Positions 24,978-36,367 are shown, numbered from the stretch's first letter. The stretch: DNA of 64,000 nucleotides from Chlorobium sp. (GCA_005862285.1 SZXW01000003.1:124001-188000); one strand, 5' to 3'. Program-made: numbers and translations. Notes: generated by a model from the letters alone, not told the origin.

Positions 24978-27749
24978 TCAAAAATCATGGCCGATACTGA
25001 AATAAAACATGGTATCTGAAAAGTGTATCGACGACGATCCGTTATCATCGGGCTGTTCAAGAAAGGCGAAAGCCTTTGAAACGGTAAATCTTGCGGGACC
25101 CAAAGGTGTTTCCCAGATCATGCTCGTTCCGACGCCATGAATGAGGTGTCTGAAGCCGATATCCTTGCGCTGTTCCCATACATTGCCTGCATTGTACTGA
25201 AGAAGGAAAGATGTTGGAAAAACAAGGGAGAATTCGGGTTTGTAATACAGGCCTAAACCCGCTGCTGCAACATTGTTGCCTTGCAATTCGCTTTCTTTGA
25301 GGCCGACAAATCTCCTGCTGTATGGTGTTCCCGGTCCTCCGAGAAAATATTTTTCCGAAAGCGGCATGTAACTGCTGCTCAATCCTAAAAGTCCCGAAAT
25401 CTGCAGTGTGGTCGTGTTTCCAAGGCGGATATTCTCTTCATGGTTGCCGGTGACCTGCCAGAAAATGTCGTTGTCATTGAAAACGGTTGGAGTAATTGCA
25501 TATCTAAGGTTAGTATAGCTGCCAGAGGTCGGCAGTTCGGTATTGTTTCTCGAATCAAGGGTAAACTGTGTCCCGAAGGAAAACAGATTGTATTCAGCTG
25601 TTTTCAGTGGATTCAGGTCTTTGCGGTCAATGTAAGACTGAGCATTCTGCAGCGTCATGTCGATAACGAACTGTCCGTTTTTTCTGATCCTTGTCCCGAA
25701 AGCCGTGGTAAATCCGTATCTCTGGATTCCGTAACTCCCTGAGTTTTCGGGCTCGGTCGGAAAGAATTGCTTCGAAAACAGCAGGTCACGGGTTTCGAAT
25801 ACATGCTGGTCAAAAAAGAGCCTCGATGACATGGTAAAATGGGTGGAACCGATGCGCGGTGCGTTGTATTCGAGGTTCAGAAGGCTGCTTTTTCTTCCGG
25901 CTTTTATCCAGCCGCCTACCGAATTGGTTGTTCCTGCAAGATTTTCATTCCTGAAATCGAGGAGAAGCTGGGCATTATAGGTTTCATCATATCTGAAGCC
26001 GGCCCGGAGTACCGATTCCGGTTTTTCGTTCAATGTAAATTTAAGTGTGTTGTTTGCCCCACGGTCATTTTTTCCTTGTGGTTCCTGGGAAAGTGATACC
26101 CTGTTGAATACTCCTGTTTCGTAGAGGTTGTCTATCGATTCTTCGGCTTTTTTCAGACGCAATACCCTTGTGGTATCGATTTTTACTTCCCTTCGGACAG
26201 GGACCAGCGCAGTTTTGTTCCTGTCCCTGACAATCTCGATAGCGTCAGGTTTTCCGGAAGAGAGCCTTATGTCGAGAACCCCGTTTTTAATGGAAACATT
26301 TTCGATATTGACAAGACTCAATCCTTTGTCACGGTATTTTCTGACAAGGGATTCAAGAGACCTTGTTCCCGAGGTGTTAGTATAGAGCTTTTCTTTTACC
26401 GGCAGGAAACAGGATTCGATTTCTTCAGCCGATATTTCCCCGAAAGGCCCTCCGGTAACGGAAATTTTCGAAATCCTTTTCAGTGGCTCAAGATGGAAAA
26501 CAGCTGTTTTTTGCTGTTTGTCCAGTTCGACGTGTGCCGATGTGAAAAGGTCTGTAGCGAGCAGTTCCTCCAGGATTTTCCCGGCATTGTCCGAGTTGCG
26601 GATTATGCCCGAGACGATACGGTAATGTTCTTGGTATTCAGGATTTTTGTCAGGGAACTCGATTTTTTTTGTATAGCCTCTGATCGGAATGTTCTGCTGA
26701 TTTCCGGGCTCGATACTGCGCTTGATTGTACCGGCAAGCAATTTTCCTTTGGAATAGCCGGAATTCACCAGGGATTTGACATCCGAAAAGTCGGTGGCTT
26801 TGTGCTCATTGAGATCCGGGGTGATGACGATATCCGCTTTTTCGAGTTGTGAAGGGTACTGGAGTTTCGTGAGGATGGTCATGGTTTGATCGGCCGCTTT
26901 CCAGGGAATATCGAGTTCTCCGCTTGAAGAGTACATGCTGCCGTGCGTGTCTACAGCGATTTTGTATTGCACATTGGCATTGTTCAGTTCGTCTACCGGC
27001 AGGTTTGCGACAAGTCCGCCGTCGACCAGGTCGTAACTGTCTCGTTTGACGGGTTCGAAAAGCACGGGAATGGTACTGCTTGCGAGCATCGCTTCGGAAA
27101 GTGAGCCGTTTGTGAGCGTGATCCTTTTGCCCGAAACTAGGTCGGTTGTAACTGCCCTGAAATTGACGGGAAGGTTTGAAAATGATCCGGTATTCCGGTA
27201 GATGCTGTTAAGAGTCAGCAGATCGAGCGTGCTGGTGAGGGCCTGTGCGGAGCCGAGAGATTTCGGAAACAGCAGCTTCAGTTTATCGAAACGGATGGCA
27301 AAAGTTGCACGGTCCCTGATTCGCTGCTGCTCGAGGAAAATGTTCGATCTCGAATAATCATTTCGTAATGAAACAATGGATTGCCAGGGAAGCCCTGACG
27401 CGATTTTTTCAAGTTCCTCGGCGGAATAACCGCAGCTGTAGAGGCCTCCTATCACGGCTCCCATGCTTGTTCCGGCGATATAATCGATAGTTATGCCTTC
27501 CTCTTCAAGTGCTTTCAGAATACCGATCTGCGCAAGTCCGTTTGCACCGCCTCCGGACAGTGCAAGACCTACACTTTTTCTGGCAGGTCTCATATAGGGC
27601 CGCAGTGCCAACCGGTGAAAGGGGAGCTTGAGTGTATCCGGATAAATAACTGTTTTCCGGGAAGATTGGGCAGCATAAGCCGATGCCGTTATTTCCGGCA
27701 GAAGAGCTGTCATGAGCAGTGCCAGACAGAGAATGAATCTTGCTTTCAT
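24978..27749 (-). CDS. patatin-like phospholipase fused to a POTRA/Omp85 barrel (type Vd autotransporter-like)
   Basis: 923 residues. Signal peptide (MKARFILCLALLMTALLPEI, cleavage near YAA). Patatin domain at about 55-340: GGGANGLAQIG oxyanion loop, nucleophile Ser in GTSMG, and the catalytic Asp in LVDGGLVANLP. Then about 400-560 with POTRA-like elements and an Omp85-type barrel to the end (LRYAITPTVF, FLGGPGTPYSRRF, ending in FSIGHDF). This matches PlpD-type proteins, in which the barrel carries a lipase to the outer membrane. All catalytic residues are present. It probably acts on outer-membrane or foreign phospholipids. It heads a minus-strand run with surE and bshC. Confidence 0.9.
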   Translation of the reverse strand: MKARFILCLALLMTALLPEITASAYAAQSSRKTVIYPDTLKLPFHRLALRPYMRPARKSVGLALSGGGANGLAQIGILKALEEEGITIDYIAGTSMGAVIGGLYSCGYSAEELEKIASGLPWQSIVSLRNDYSRSNIFLEQQRIRDRATFAIRFDKLKLLFPKSLGSAQALTSTLDLLTLNSIYRNTGSFSNLPVNFRAVTTDLVSGKRITLTNGSLSEAMLASSTIPVLFEPVKRDSYDLVDGGLVANLPVDELNNANVQYKIAVDTHGSMYSSSGELDIPWKAADQTMTILTKLQYPSQLEKADIVITPDLNEHKATDFSDVKSLVNSGYSKGKLLAGTIKRSIEPGNQQNIPIRGYTKKIEFPDKNPEYQEHYRIVSGIIRNSDNAGKILEELLATDLFTSAHVELDKQQKTAVFHLEPLKRISKISVTGGPFGEISAEEIESCFLPVKEKLYTNTSGTRSLESLVRKYRDKGLSLVNIENVSIKNGVLDIRLSSGKPDAIEIVRDRNKTALVPVRREVKIDTTRVLRLKKAEESIDNLYETGVFNRVSLSQEPQGKNDRGANNTLKFTLNEKPESVLRAGFRYDETYNAQLLLDFRNENLAGTTNSVGGWIKAGRKSSLLNLEYNAPRIGSTHFTMSSRLFFDQHVFETRDLLFSKQFFPTEPENSGSYGIQRYGFTTAFGTRIRKNGQFVIDMTLQNAQSYIDRKDLNPLKTAEYNLFSFGTQFTLDSRNNTELPTSGSYTNLRYAITPTVFNDNDIFWQVTGNHEENIRLGNTTTLQISGLLGLSSSYMPLSEKYFLGGPGTPYSRRFVGLKESELQGNNVAAAGLGLYYKPEFSLVFPTSFLLQYNAGNVWEQRKDIGFRHLIHGVGTSMIWETPLGPARFTVSKAFAFLEQPDDNGSSSIHFSDTMFYFSIGHDF

Positions 27750-28216
27750 CTATAGAATAGCGAGCGGTTCATGAGCTGAAAAGAACCATTATTTCTTTTG
27801 TTAACGTCCCGATTTCATTATGGAACGGCGTTATTACTCCGGCGATTAAAGGAATTAATCCTGGTCACCAGCAATAGATCCGATTTTGTCATTCCAAGTC
27901 CGAAGCAGCCGGCCGAAGAATCCGGAAATTCTTGTATAGTAATAAAATGGATTCTTCATTCCGCTACGCTTCATTCAGAATGACAGACTCGTTACATGGA
28001 TTTCCTTGCGACTTATTGTTGACGGAGTATTAAATACATAGGAGACGTTCTAAACATCAGCCGTTCCAAATCCGGTACGTCTCCAGGTTTTGGCATTGAC
28101 GGGTTTTCATAACGTTTGCATGAAGCAGAAACTACCCGTCGAAGACTGCTTTTGATATCTCGTTCGGACTTTATATCTTGACCCGTAATGTATAACCTTT
28201 AGTCCTAATTGTGAAA
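27750..28216. other. intergenic region between the patatin gene and accD
   Basis: About 465 bases between divergent genes. It contains one long inverted-repeat element (27888-27984, listed separately). The rest, likely holding the accD promoter, shows no gene, tRNA or riboswitch that I recognise. Confidence 0.5.
27888..27984. repeat. dispersed palindromic repeat element
   Basis: Two imperfect inverted arms: gtcattccaag...gaagaatcc (27888-27923) and ggattcttcattcc...cagaatgac (27949-27984). The arms resemble the gtcat(c/t)ctga-type elements found three times at 39.5-39.8 kb, so this is one family of intergenic repeats. It could fold into a long hairpin if transcribed. Confidence 0.7.
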
Positions 28217-29056
28217 ATGGCCTGGTTTAAACGGGTAAAGCCTTCCATTCGTACGACCGACAAGCGTGATACGCCTGAAGGGTTATGGTGGAAATGTGAC
28301 GAATGTAGTGCAATGTTACACAGGAAACAGCTTGAAGATCATTTCTATACCTGTTCCCAGTGCGGTTACCATTTCAGGATTTCTCCCTACAAATATTTTT
28401 CGATCCTGTTCGACGAAGATAGATACGCAGAATTTGACGATAATCTGAGAACTGCGGACCCTCTCGGTTTTGTAGATACGAAAAAATATCCTGACAGGGT
28501 CAATGAGATCATAGAAAAAAGCGGTAAGACGGAAGCCTGCCGAAACGCCTGGGGAGATTGCGGAGGGCAGGCTCTGGTTGTTTCAGCAATGGATTTCGGC
28601 TTTATCGGCGGTTCCATGGGATCTGTCGTCGGTGAGAAAATTGCCCGTGCAGTCAACAAATCTCTCGAGCTCAACGCTCCGTTGCTGGTGATTTCACAGA
28701 CAGGCGGAGCCCGAATGATGGAAGGGGCATTAAGCCTCATGCAGATGGCCAAAACCTCTGCAAGGCTGACCCTCCTCAGCCAGAGGAAACTGCCGTTCAT
28801 CTCTCTCATGACCGACCCGACGATGGGCGGTATCAGTGCATCATTTGCAATGCTTGGCGACATCAATTTGAGCGAACCGAAGGCTCTGATAGGTTTTGCA
28901 GGACCGAGGGTGATCCGGGATACCATCAAGCGCGACCTGCCCGAAGGTTTCCAGCGAGCGGAATTTCTTCTCGAACACGGATTTGTTGACTGCATCGTGC
29001 ACCGGAGGGAACTGAAGAACCAGCTTGTCCGGATTCTCGGGATGCTCCGGGTCTAA
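28217..29056 (+). CDS. accD: acetyl-CoA carboxylase carboxyltransferase subunit beta
   Basis: 279 residues from ATG 28217 ([10 protein letters not shown]); a GTG two codons earlier is an alternative. The N-terminal four-Cys zinc ribbon is [11 protein letters not shown] then [11 protein letters not shown]. The carboxyltransferase core includes [34 protein letters not shown] and [16 protein letters not shown]. With AccA it transfers the carboxyl group from biotin to acetyl-CoA, the first step of fatty acid synthesis. Length is typical. The 3' end overlaps the convergent thyX gene by 4 bases. Confidence 0.96.
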   Translation: MAWFKRVKPSIRTTDKRDTPEGLWWKCDECSAMLHRKQLEDHFYTCSQCGYHFRISPYKYFSILFDEDRYAEFDDNLRTADPLGFVDTKKYPDRVNEIIEKSGKTEACRNAWGDCGGQALVVSAMDFGFIGGSMGSVVGEKIARAVNKSLELNAPLLVISQTGGARMMEGALSLMQMAKTSARLTLLSQRKLPFISLMTDPTMGGISASFAMLGDINLSEPKALIGFAGPRVIRDTIKRDLPEGFQRAEFLLEHGFVDCIVHRRELKNQLVRILGMLRV

Positions 29057-29703
29057 AGCCAGCCGAGCGCTGACGACGTAACCGGGAATTGTCCGATGAA
29101 TATCTTTTTTATTTCGAGGGCGATATCCCGGTGTTCCTTCTGTGTGCTGCTGTCCGTTCTCACCTCGAGGTAATGTATCCAGCTTCTTACGCTTCCCTTC
29201 ATATAGAGCTTTGTCCGGGTGCCAAGCGGAAGCAGCATCCTCGCGCATTCTTTCGCTATACCTTTTTCAAGCGCCTCATTGTAAAGGTCAAGCGAAAGAC
29301 GAGAGATTTCAGCCTGGGCATCGTCAAACCATGAAACGGTCGTTTCATCGAGGTTTTCCAGTGAATTCTGGCGGTTTTTGCTGTCCTGGCCTCTTGGCGT
29401 GTAATGCTCTATCTCCAGCGCCTTGGCGTAACGTTGCGAGAATTCCTGGAACTGGAAACTCCGGTGACGCAGGATCTGGGGTGAAATAGCTCTCGATGTA
29501 ACGATTTCCACGGTCATATCGACCATCTCGAAGACACTCCAGTGCTTGTTTGCAATGCAGTAGGTCAGAAGTTTTTCATAATCCGGCGTTTCCTGGTGGG
29601 GGCTCGATACCCTCGCACAGTAAGCCATGAGCCCTTCCGGAGTCAGCGTTTGATTGTCTATTGAGATGATCGGCGATGTGACCGAGATGAGGCGTACCTG
29701 CAT
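29053..29703 (-). CDS. thyX: FAD-dependent thymidylate synthase ThyX
   Basis: 216 residues. The ThyX signature [15 protein letters not shown] is complete (RHRxxSxxxxSxR type), and the C-terminal [20 protein letters not shown] carries the conserved Arg residues for dUMP binding. It makes dTMP from dUMP with methylene-tetrahydrofolate, FAD and NADPH, replacing ThyA. Length is normal. It overlaps accD tail to tail by 4 bases. Confidence 0.95.
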   Translation of the reverse strand: MQVRLISVTSPIISIDNQTLTPEGLMAYCARVSSPHQETPDYEKLLTYCIANKHWSVFEMVDMTVEIVTSRAISPQILRHRSFQFQEFSQRYAKALEIEHYTPRGQDSKNRQNSLENLDETTVSWFDDAQAEISRLSLDLYNEALEKGIAKECARMLLPLGTRTKLYMKGSVRSWIHYLEVRTDSSTQKEHRDIALEIKKIFIGQFPVTSSALGWL

Positions 29704-29949
29704 GTTCAGGATTGTTTTGGTTCAACAGGGATGAAATATACTCAAATCAGGGTTTTTCTTTTCCGCGATTGTCCGTGGAAAGCCTCTTTTTTTTATGAAT
29801 TGAAACCATGGTTCTTGATTTGTTGTTATCACTATGTATTTTAAAAATCTGAAAGTTTGAGGGTATCGGGAGCACAGTGTTACGCTTTTCTTCTGTTGCC
29901 TGTGTGAATAATAAAAGAATGGCTCAGCAATTTAAACGACATCGCAGCT

Positions 29950-30627
29950 ATGGCTAATATCAATTTCGGTTTCGAGCACCATGCAAAGAAAATGTATTCC
30001 GGTGCTATAGAGCAATCCATCAACAGCCAGCTTGTTCCCATGGTTATCGAAACTTCCGGAAGAGGGGAGCGTGCTTTCGATATTTTTTCACGTCTTCTGC
30101 GTGAACGCATCATCTTTCTTGGCAGCGGCGTCGATGAGCACGTGGCCGGCCTGATCATGGCACAGCTCATTTTTCTCGAATCCGAGGACCCGGAAAGAGA
30201 TATCTATATATATATCAATTCTCCCGGAGGAAGCGTTTCCGCCGGTCTCGGTATCTATGATACCATGCAGTATATCCGTCCGGATGTCTCGACCGTCTGC
30301 GTCGGAATGGCAGCCAGCATGGGCGCTTTTCTTCTTGCCAGCGGCGCTAAAGGCAAGCGGGCTTCGCTGCCTCATTCGAGGATCATGATTCACCAGCCTT
30401 CCGGCGGCGTGCAGGGTCAGGAGACCGATATCGTAATCCAGGCAAGGGAGATCGAGAAAATCCGTGTGCTTCTCGAAGAGCTCCTTGCCAGCCATACCGG
30501 CAGATCCGTGCAGCAGGTGAGGGAGGATTCTGAGAGGGACCGCTGGATGAACGCGAAGGAGGCGCTCGAATATGGCATTATCGACCAGGTTTTTCAGAAA
30601 CGTCCGGTACCTGAAAAGTCGGAATGA
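29950..30627 (+). CDS. clpP: ATP-dependent Clp protease proteolytic subunit
   Basis: 225 residues. The Ser nucleophile is in [11 protein letters not shown], the His in [12 protein letters not shown], and the Asp in [35 protein letters not shown] is the substrate-binding strand. The first 30 residues are longer than in E. coli ClpP and may include a propeptide. It forms the tetradecameric protease that works with ClpX or ClpA/C. ValS follows 56 bases later on the same strand. Confidence 0.96.
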   Translation: MANINFGFEHHAKKMYSGAIEQSINSQLVPMVIETSGRGERAFDIFSRLLRERIIFLGSGVDEHVAGLIMAQLIFLESEDPERDIYIYINSPGGSVSAGLGIYDTMQYIRPDVSTVCVGMAASMGAFLLASGAKGKRASLPHSRIMIHQPSGGVQGQETDIVIQAREIEKIRVLLEELLASHTGRSVQQVREDSERDRWMNAKEALEYGIIDQVFQKRPVPEKSE

Positions 30628-30683
30628 CGAGATACTGAACTCTGTTTTGTGTAACCTTGCCAGCTGTAACCGAATTTTTTATC

Positions 30684-33398
30684 ATGAGCGATCAGTCCAT
30701 AGCTTTCAATCTGGATAAGACCTATAACCATCAGGATGTTGAGGAACGGTGGCGGAGCACGCACTGGGAAGCTCTCGGTATTTTTCATGCCGAAAGCTCC
30801 CGTGTCGCCGAAGAGGGAAAAACTCCCTACACGGTTCTCATGCCTCCGCCCAATGTGACAGGCAGTCTTACGCTCGGTCATGTTCTGAACCATACCCTGC
30901 AGGATATTTTCATCCGCTACAGCCGTATGCAGGGAAGGGAGTCCCTCTGGCTCCCCGGAACGGACCATGCCGGCATTGCGACGCAGACCGTGGTCGAACG
31001 GAAACTGAAAAAGGAGGGAGTGACACGCCATGATCTCGGACGCAGGAACTTTCTCGACCAGGTCTGGCAATGGCGTGAAGAGTATGGCGGCCTTATTCTC
31101 AAGCAGCTCAGGCGGCTCGGCATCTCCTGCGACTGGCGGCGCAATCTTTTCACGATGGATGAAAGCGCCTCGAAAGCGGTCATCAATGCTTTCATCACCC
31201 TCTACCGTGACGGGCTGATCTACCGGGGTTCGCGGATCATCAACTGGTGTCCCGTTTCACAGACAGCACTCTCGGACGAAGAGGTCATCATGAAGTCCCG
31301 CAAGGACAAACTGGTTTATGTGCGTTATGCCCTTGTCAACCATCCGGGCAGCTTCATAACTATTGCCACAGTTCGGCCTGAAACCATCCTTGCCGATGTT
31401 GCGATAGCCGTCAATCCGAATGACAGCCGTTACAGCGACCTCATCGGGGAACTTGTCGTCGTGCCTGTCGCGGGTCGGCATATCCCGGTCATCGCTGATG
31501 ATTACGTCGATGTGGAATTTGGTACCGGTGCCCTGAAAATAACCCCCGCCCATGACGCAAACGACTATGAGGTCGCCATGCGGCATAATCTTCCCGTCAT
31601 TTCCGTTATCGGCAAGGATGGCAGGATGACCGACAGTTTCGGGTATGGCGGCATGGACCGTTTTGACGCTCGTGAAAAAATCCTCAGGGACCTCGAAGAG
31701 CTCGGTAACCTGGTCAGTGTCGAAGAGTACGAGCATAATGTCGGGTACTCAGAACGGGCGGATGTCGTTATCGAACCCTACCTTTCCGAACAGTGGTTCG
31801 TGAAGATGAAACCGCTTGCCGAAAAGGCACTGCAGGTTGTCAACGACGGCGAAGTCAGGTTCCACCCTCCGCACTGGATCAATACTTACCGGCACTGGAT
31901 GGAAAACATCAGGGACTGGTGCATCTCCCGACAGCTCTGGTGGGGACATCGCATTCCTGCATGGTATGATCCTGACGGCAATGTATGGGTAGCCACAAGT
32001 TATGAGGAAGCCTGCCATCTTGCCGGGACCGACAAGCTTGTCCAGGATGAGGATGTGCTCGATACCTGGTTTTCATCATGGCTCTGGCCGCTTACCACGC
32101 TTGGCTGGACGGGTATGCACAAGGAAAACGAGGACCTGAAGACCTTCTATCCGACCGATACGCTGGTTACCGGTCCTGACATCATTTTCTTCTGGGTCGC
32201 CAGAATGATCATGGCCGGACTCTATTTCAAAGGCGATGTGCCTTTCCGTGACGTGTATTTCACCAGCATCATCCGGGACATGAAGGGACGCAAGCTTTCC
32301 AAGTCGCTCGGTAATTCGCCCGATCCACTGAAGGTCATTGATACTTACGGTACCGATGCATTGCGGTTCACCATCATCTATATCGCCCCGCTGGGCCAGG
32401 ATGTGCTGTTCGGCGAAGAGAAATGCGAACTCGGCCGGAACTACGCGACAAAGATATGGAATGCTTCGAGGCTTGTGTTCATGCTGCGGGAGAAATATTT
32501 CAGTTCACCTGAGGATTTCGAAGCCTTCTACCGGGAGTTTACACCGAAGAAAGAAGCATTTTCCTTTGCCGAGGAGTGGGTTCTGATGGCAAGGTACAAT
32601 GCCATGCTTGATAAATACCATACCGCTCTCGGCCAGTTCAGGGTCAACGATATTGTGAAAGGTCTTTATGATTTCTTCTGGGGTGAATATTGCGACTGGT
32701 ATCTCGAATCATTGAAAGCCATGGATACCGATGGCATGGATCCGGAGCAGGGGCGTCATGCAATCGGTCTCGCTGTCCGGGTGCTTGAAGGGTTCCTGAA
32801 GACACTGCATCCTGTCATGCCGTTCATTACCGAAGAGATATGGCATCATATCATGCGTCGTCCCGAAACGGAAAGCATAGCCCTTTCTTCGATGCCTAAG
32901 GCTGATGAGGCCTGGATCACGGCAGATGTCAGCTTAAAAACCCTTCCTCAATCGGTCATATCGGAAATACGCAGTGTCCGTTCCGTTTTCGCCGTTCCGG
33001 CGGGAAAGCAGGCCACTCTGCAGATCCGCCCGGTATCGCGGGAAGCTTCCGAAGAGCTGATCGCCAATACCTGTATTATCAGCGCCCTGACAAGCTGCAC
33101 CGTGGAATTTCTCGCTGACGAACCCCGACCCCAGCATGCTGCCGGTTCTGTGATCGAGGGAAATGAACTTTTCCTGCAGCTTGAGGGTTTAATATCGTTT
33201 GAAAAAGAAAGGGCGAGACTCGGGAAGGAAATTGCAAACATCACCTCTTATGTCGGTTCGCTTCAGAAAAAGCTTGGCAACAGAGGGTTTGTCGATAACG
33301 CTCCTCCTGAAGTCATAGCGAAGGAAAAGGATAAGCTCAGGGAGGCGGAAAACAATCTTGAAAAGCTCACCGGCAATCTCGCTGTTCTCGAGGATTGA
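30684..33398 (+). CDS. valS: valyl-tRNA synthetase
   Basis: 904 residues from ATG 30684 ([14 protein letters not shown]); the frame is open to 30657 but the family starts here. Class I synthetase motifs are present: [20 protein letters not shown] with the HIGH-equivalent GH, and [14 protein letters not shown] as KMSKS. The editing domain contains [18 protein letters not shown]-terminal coiled coil ([19 protein letters not shown]) is typical of ValS. It charges tRNA-Val. Length and motifs are complete. Confidence 0.97.
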   Translation: MSDQSIAFNLDKTYNHQDVEERWRSTHWEALGIFHAESSRVAEEGKTPYTVLMPPPNVTGSLTLGHVLNHTLQDIFIRYSRMQGRESLWLPGTDHAGIATQTVVERKLKKEGVTRHDLGRRNFLDQVWQWREEYGGLILKQLRRLGISCDWRRNLFTMDESASKAVINAFITLYRDGLIYRGSRIINWCPVSQTALSDEEVIMKSRKDKLVYVRYALVNHPGSFITIATVRPETILADVAIAVNPNDSRYSDLIGELVVVPVAGRHIPVIADDYVDVEFGTGALKITPAHDANDYEVAMRHNLPVISVIGKDGRMTDSFGYGGMDRFDAREKILRDLEELGNLVSVEEYEHNVGYSERADVVIEPYLSEQWFVKMKPLAEKALQVVNDGEVRFHPPHWINTYRHWMENIRDWCISRQLWWGHRIPAWYDPDGNVWVATSYEEACHLAGTDKLVQDEDVLDTWFSSWLWPLTTLGWTGMHKENEDLKTFYPTDTLVTGPDIIFFWVARMIMAGLYFKGDVPFRDVYFTSIIRDMKGRKLSKSLGNSPDPLKVIDTYGTDALRFTIIYIAPLGQDVLFGEEKCELGRNYATKIWNASRLVFMLREKYFSSPEDFEAFYREFTPKKEAFSFAEEWVLMARYNAMLDKYHTALGQFRVNDIVKGLYDFFWGEYCDWYLESLKAMDTDGMDPEQGRHAIGLAVRVLEGFLKTLHPVMPFITEEIWHHIMRRPETESIALSSMPKADEAWITADVSLKTLPQSVISEIRSVRSVFAVPAGKQATLQIRPVSREASEELIANTCIISALTSCTVEFLADEPRPQHAAGSVIEGNELFLQLEGLISFEKERARLGKEIANITSYVGSLQKKLGNRGFVDNAPPEVIAKEKDKLREAENNLEKLTGNLAVLED

Positions 33399-33568
33399 AG
33401 TTGTTATGCAGTAAGCACTGATTATGTATGTCGATGTCGGTTTTTTCTCCGAGAAAATGTTTTTTTGGAAAAAAAGTGTAATAAGTGATATCTTCCGGTT
33501 TTTCTGGGTAATCGTACAAGCCGACAGGAAAAGTTTAAATTGTTGAAGTTCGTAAGGAGACGTTCTAT

Positions 33569-34468
33569 ATGAGGCAGCTTAAAATAAGCAAACAGATAAC
33601 CAATCGTGAGAGCCTTTCTCTCGATCGATATCTGCAGGAAATTGGAAAATATGATCTGCTGACGGCAGAAGATGAAGTCAAGCTGACCAAGGCGATCAAG
33701 GATGGTTTTGACATGCCGGTCGATACGGTGGAATACAAGCGGGCAAAGCGGGCTCTCGACAAGCTGATCAAGGGAAATCTCCGTTTTGTGGTCTCTGTGG
33801 CTAAGCAATACCAGAACCAGGGCCTGACACTCGGTGACCTTATAAACGAAGGAAATCTCGGACTGATCAAAGCCGCGAAAAGGTTTGATGAAACACGCGG
33901 TTTCAAATTCATCTCCTATGCGGTGTGGTGGATCCGGCAGTCCATTCTTCAGGCGCTTGCCGAGCAGTCGAGGATTGTGCGTCTTCCGCTGAACCGTGTC
34001 GGCACCCTGAACAAAATCAGCAAGGCATACAGCCAGCTCGAACAGGAATATGAACGGGACCCGAATACCCGTGAGCTTGCCACTCTTCTCGACATGGATT
34101 CACAGGATGTCGCCGACACCCTGAAAATCGCCGGAAGGCATGTTTCAGTCGATGCTCCATTTGCACAGGGTGACGACAACCGTCTTCTCGATGTTCTCCA
34201 GAATGACGGCCATATGCCGGACCACGGTCTCAATCGCGATTCTCTCACGCTCGAGGTGGAACGTTCGCTTTCAGTGCTTGCCCCGAGGGAGGCTGATGTG
34301 ATAAAATCCTATTTCGGTATCGGTATGGATAATCCGCTGACCCTCGAGGAGATCGGCGAGAAGTTCAAACTCACAAGGGAGCGCGTCCGCCAGATCAAGG
34401 AAAAAGCCATAAGAAGGCTCAGACAGTCGGCATACAGCAAGATTCTCAAGGAGTATATCGGCAGCTGA
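33569..34468 (+). CDS. rpoD: primary RNA polymerase sigma factor (short sigma-70, group 1 of Bacteroidetes/Chlorobi type)
   Basis: 299 residues, lacking region 1.1. Region 1.2 is [20 protein letters not shown]; region 2 has [20 protein letters not shown], then [20 protein letters not shown] and [20 protein letters not shown]; region 3 and region 4.2 follow ([20 protein letters not shown]). The short form is the housekeeping sigma in this phylum. A ribosome binding site (aaggag) precedes the ATG. It recognises most promoters here, which need not match the E. coli consensus. Confidence 0.93.
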   Translation: MRQLKISKQITNRESLSLDRYLQEIGKYDLLTAEDEVKLTKAIKDGFDMPVDTVEYKRAKRALDKLIKGNLRFVVSVAKQYQNQGLTLGDLINEGNLGLIKAAKRFDETRGFKFISYAVWWIRQSILQALAEQSRIVRLPLNRVGTLNKISKAYSQLEQEYERDPNTRELATLLDMDSQDVADTLKIAGRHVSVDAPFAQGDDNRLLDVLQNDGHMPDHGLNRDSLTLEVERSLSVLAPREADVIKSYFGIGMDNPLTLEEIGEKFKLTRERVRQIKEKAIRRLRQSAYSKILKEYIGS

Positions 34469-34474
34469 CCGCTG

Positions 34475-35278
34475 TCATTTTCCTGCGAGCCTCACCTTGT
34501 CTCCGTTTGCCAGGTTCAGCGATTCCGCAGCGTTTCCGTTTCTTACCGCAATTTCAATCATGCCGCTGCTGCCTGTACAGGCAAGCGGCTGTTTGTTTTC
34601 CGCACAGCCATAGGTTTCCGATATCGATAGCGGGTCGAGATTGCCTGCAATGACCATCCATTGCTCCGGATTCCCGATCATATCGGAATCGAGAGAGGTT
34701 ATCAGGTTACCGAAATGGTCTGCATAGATGATGCTTCCTTCCCACGATTTGCCATTATCCGGGCTTTTACAGGCCGGCATCTCGATTCGTTGGCAATCGG
34801 ACGGATCGATCTCTGCTCCGGTCTCTTTCAGGGAAATGCCTGAAGCGAGGTGTGCGGCGACCGGTGAAAAAAGATCCCGTCCATGAAAGGTGGAACTCTG
34901 CTGCGGCAGCATGAACCGCTTTTCCATGATATGCACGCAGCGGATGATTTCCTCCTGCTCGAGGATCGGGGTAAACAGTCCGTTATCCGGGCCGATGAAG
35001 ATATTCCTTGAGGTTTCGATGGCAATTGGCCTCCGCGATGTTCCGACTCCTGGATCGACCACCGATACGAAGATTGTTTTTTCAGGAAAATACCGAAAGG
35101 ATTTGCCGAGCAGGAATGCCCCATGCACTATGTTCTGCGGTTCGACAGCATGCGTGAGGTCAACAATCCGGGTTTCCGGGCAGATAGAAAGGATCACACC
35201 CTTCATTTGTCCGACATAGGTATCGTTCAGTCCGAAATCGGTCATGAGGACGATAACGCACTTTTTGTTTGAGTTCAT
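34475..35278 (-). CDS. SAM hydroxide adenosyltransferase (DUF62) family protein
   Basis: 267 residues. The start is VLMTDFGLNDTYVGQMKG, the SAM-binding Asp region of the chlorinase/fluorinase-like DUF62 family, followed by VSVVDPGVGTSRRPIAI and FIGPDNGLFTPIL. Family members hydrolyse S-adenosylmethionine to adenosine and methionine; true halogenases need a distinct loop that I cannot identify here. The lptG gene ends 9 bases before its start on the same strand, so the pair is likely cotranscribed. It converges with the sigma factor gene with 6 bases between. Confidence 0.87.
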   Translation of the reverse strand: MNSNKKCVIVLMTDFGLNDTYVGQMKGVILSICPETRIVDLTHAVEPQNIVHGAFLLGKSFRYFPEKTIFVSVVDPGVGTSRRPIAIETSRNIFIGPDNGLFTPILEQEEIIRCVHIMEKRFMLPQQSSTFHGRDLFSPVAAHLASGISLKETGAEIDPSDCQRIEMPACKSPDNGKSWEGSIIYADHFGNLITSLDSDMIGNPEQWMVIAGNLDPLSISETYGCAENKQPLACTGSSGMIEIAVRNGNAAESLNLANGDKVRLAGK

Positions 35279-35287
35279 GAAGGGGGG

Positions 35288-36367
35288 TCAGTCCAGTGAT
35301 GTTTTCAAAATTGCATATCCGATGCCGGCAAACATAATTTCGGGCAGCCAGGCTGCAAGGACCGGGTTCAGGGCGCCCTGTTCACCGGCAATGGCGAATA
35401 CTTTCTGCAACCCCAGATAGAGCAGCCCGATCAGAAGAGTTATGCCGATCTCACCGGCCAGGCCTCCCCGTTTTTTTCTGGCCGATAGCGGCACACCAAT
35501 GAAGACAATGATCAGTGATGCAAGCGGCATGGAAAATTTGGTATGGAACGTCACGATCGACCGTTCAAGGCCGGAGAATCCCGCTTTCTGTTTTTCATCG
35601 AGATACCGGTAATGATGAACCAGGTTCATTTCGTCAGGATTGAGATCGAGCTCCTTCAGGGAGTGAGGGGTAAACGAAAGTTTGACCGGCTGCTGCTGTA
35701 TGAAACTGAAAACCTCCTTTCCAGTATTGAAGATGCGCGTGGAAACGTTTTGCATGATCCACTCGCGGGCAGCCGGATCGTAATGCAGTGATTCGGCATC
35801 GGTACGGGATACAAGGTGCGATTTATCGAGATTTTCGATAGAAACATTTTTAAGTGTTACAGCATTCTCTCCGATCATGCCGATCGATACTATCCTGTTG
35901 CCCGGTTCAAGGATATGGATATTTCTGATTCCGGCTACCGTCTGGTTTGAGTGATTGATATACTGTTTTTCAAAACTGTTGACAACGGGATAGGATGTCG
36001 GGGCCAGCCAGCATGCATTGAAGAGATTCAATGAAGTAATAATGGTTCCCCCGAGCGCAAAAGGGATGAGGAACTGCTTCATGCTCACACCGGCGGAACG
36101 TATCGCGGGAAGCTCGCTTGAAAAAGAAAGCCGTCCCGATACCAGCATTGAAGAGAGCAGGGAGCTGACAGGCGAGGTTATCAGGAATATCGTAGGAATT
36201 GAAAACAGGTAATACCTTATGATGTCGAAGGTACCCAGCTTCATATCCATGAGCTTGCCAATCTTTTCGACCATTGAAATCACTATAAAGATGGACGCAA
36301 ATGCGACGGTCGAAAAAATGAATGTTCGCATGTATTGACTGAATATGTAACGGTCAAGGATCTTCAT
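35288..36367 (-). CDS. lptG: LptG/LptF-family LPS export permease
   Basis: 359 residues with about six membrane segments: one near the N-terminus (FIFSTVAFASIFIVISMVEK), two following, a large periplasmic beta-jellyroll region (about 130-260), then three at the C-terminus. It starts MKILDRYIFSQYMRTFIFS, which is typical of the YjgP/YjgQ family. These permeases pair with LptB and extract LPS from the inner membrane. Assignment to G rather than F is a guess. The SAM hydrolase gene follows. Confidence 0.88.
   Translation of the reverse strand: MKILDRYIFSQYMRTFIFSTVAFASIFIVISMVEKIGKLMDMKLGTFDIIRYYLFSIPTIFLITSPVSSLLSSMLVSGRLSFSSELPAIRSAGVSMKQFLIPFALGGTIITSLNLFNACWLAPTSYPVVNSFEKQYINHSNQTVAGIRNIHILEPGNRIVSIGMIGENAVTLKNVSIENLDKSHLVSRTDAESLHYDPAAREWIMQNVSTRIFNTGKEVFSFIQQQPVKLSFTPHSLKELDLNPDEMNLVHHYRYLDEKQKAGFSGLERSIVTFHTKFSMPLASLIIVFIGVPLSARKKRGGLAGEIGITLLIGLLYLGLQKVFAIAGEQGALNPVLAAWLPEIMFAGIGYAILKTSLD

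Noticed and set aside
28387-28995. A 202-codon frame antisense to accD
   Set aside because: accD is clear and complete on the other strand; the antisense translation is low-complexity Ser/Arg-rich.
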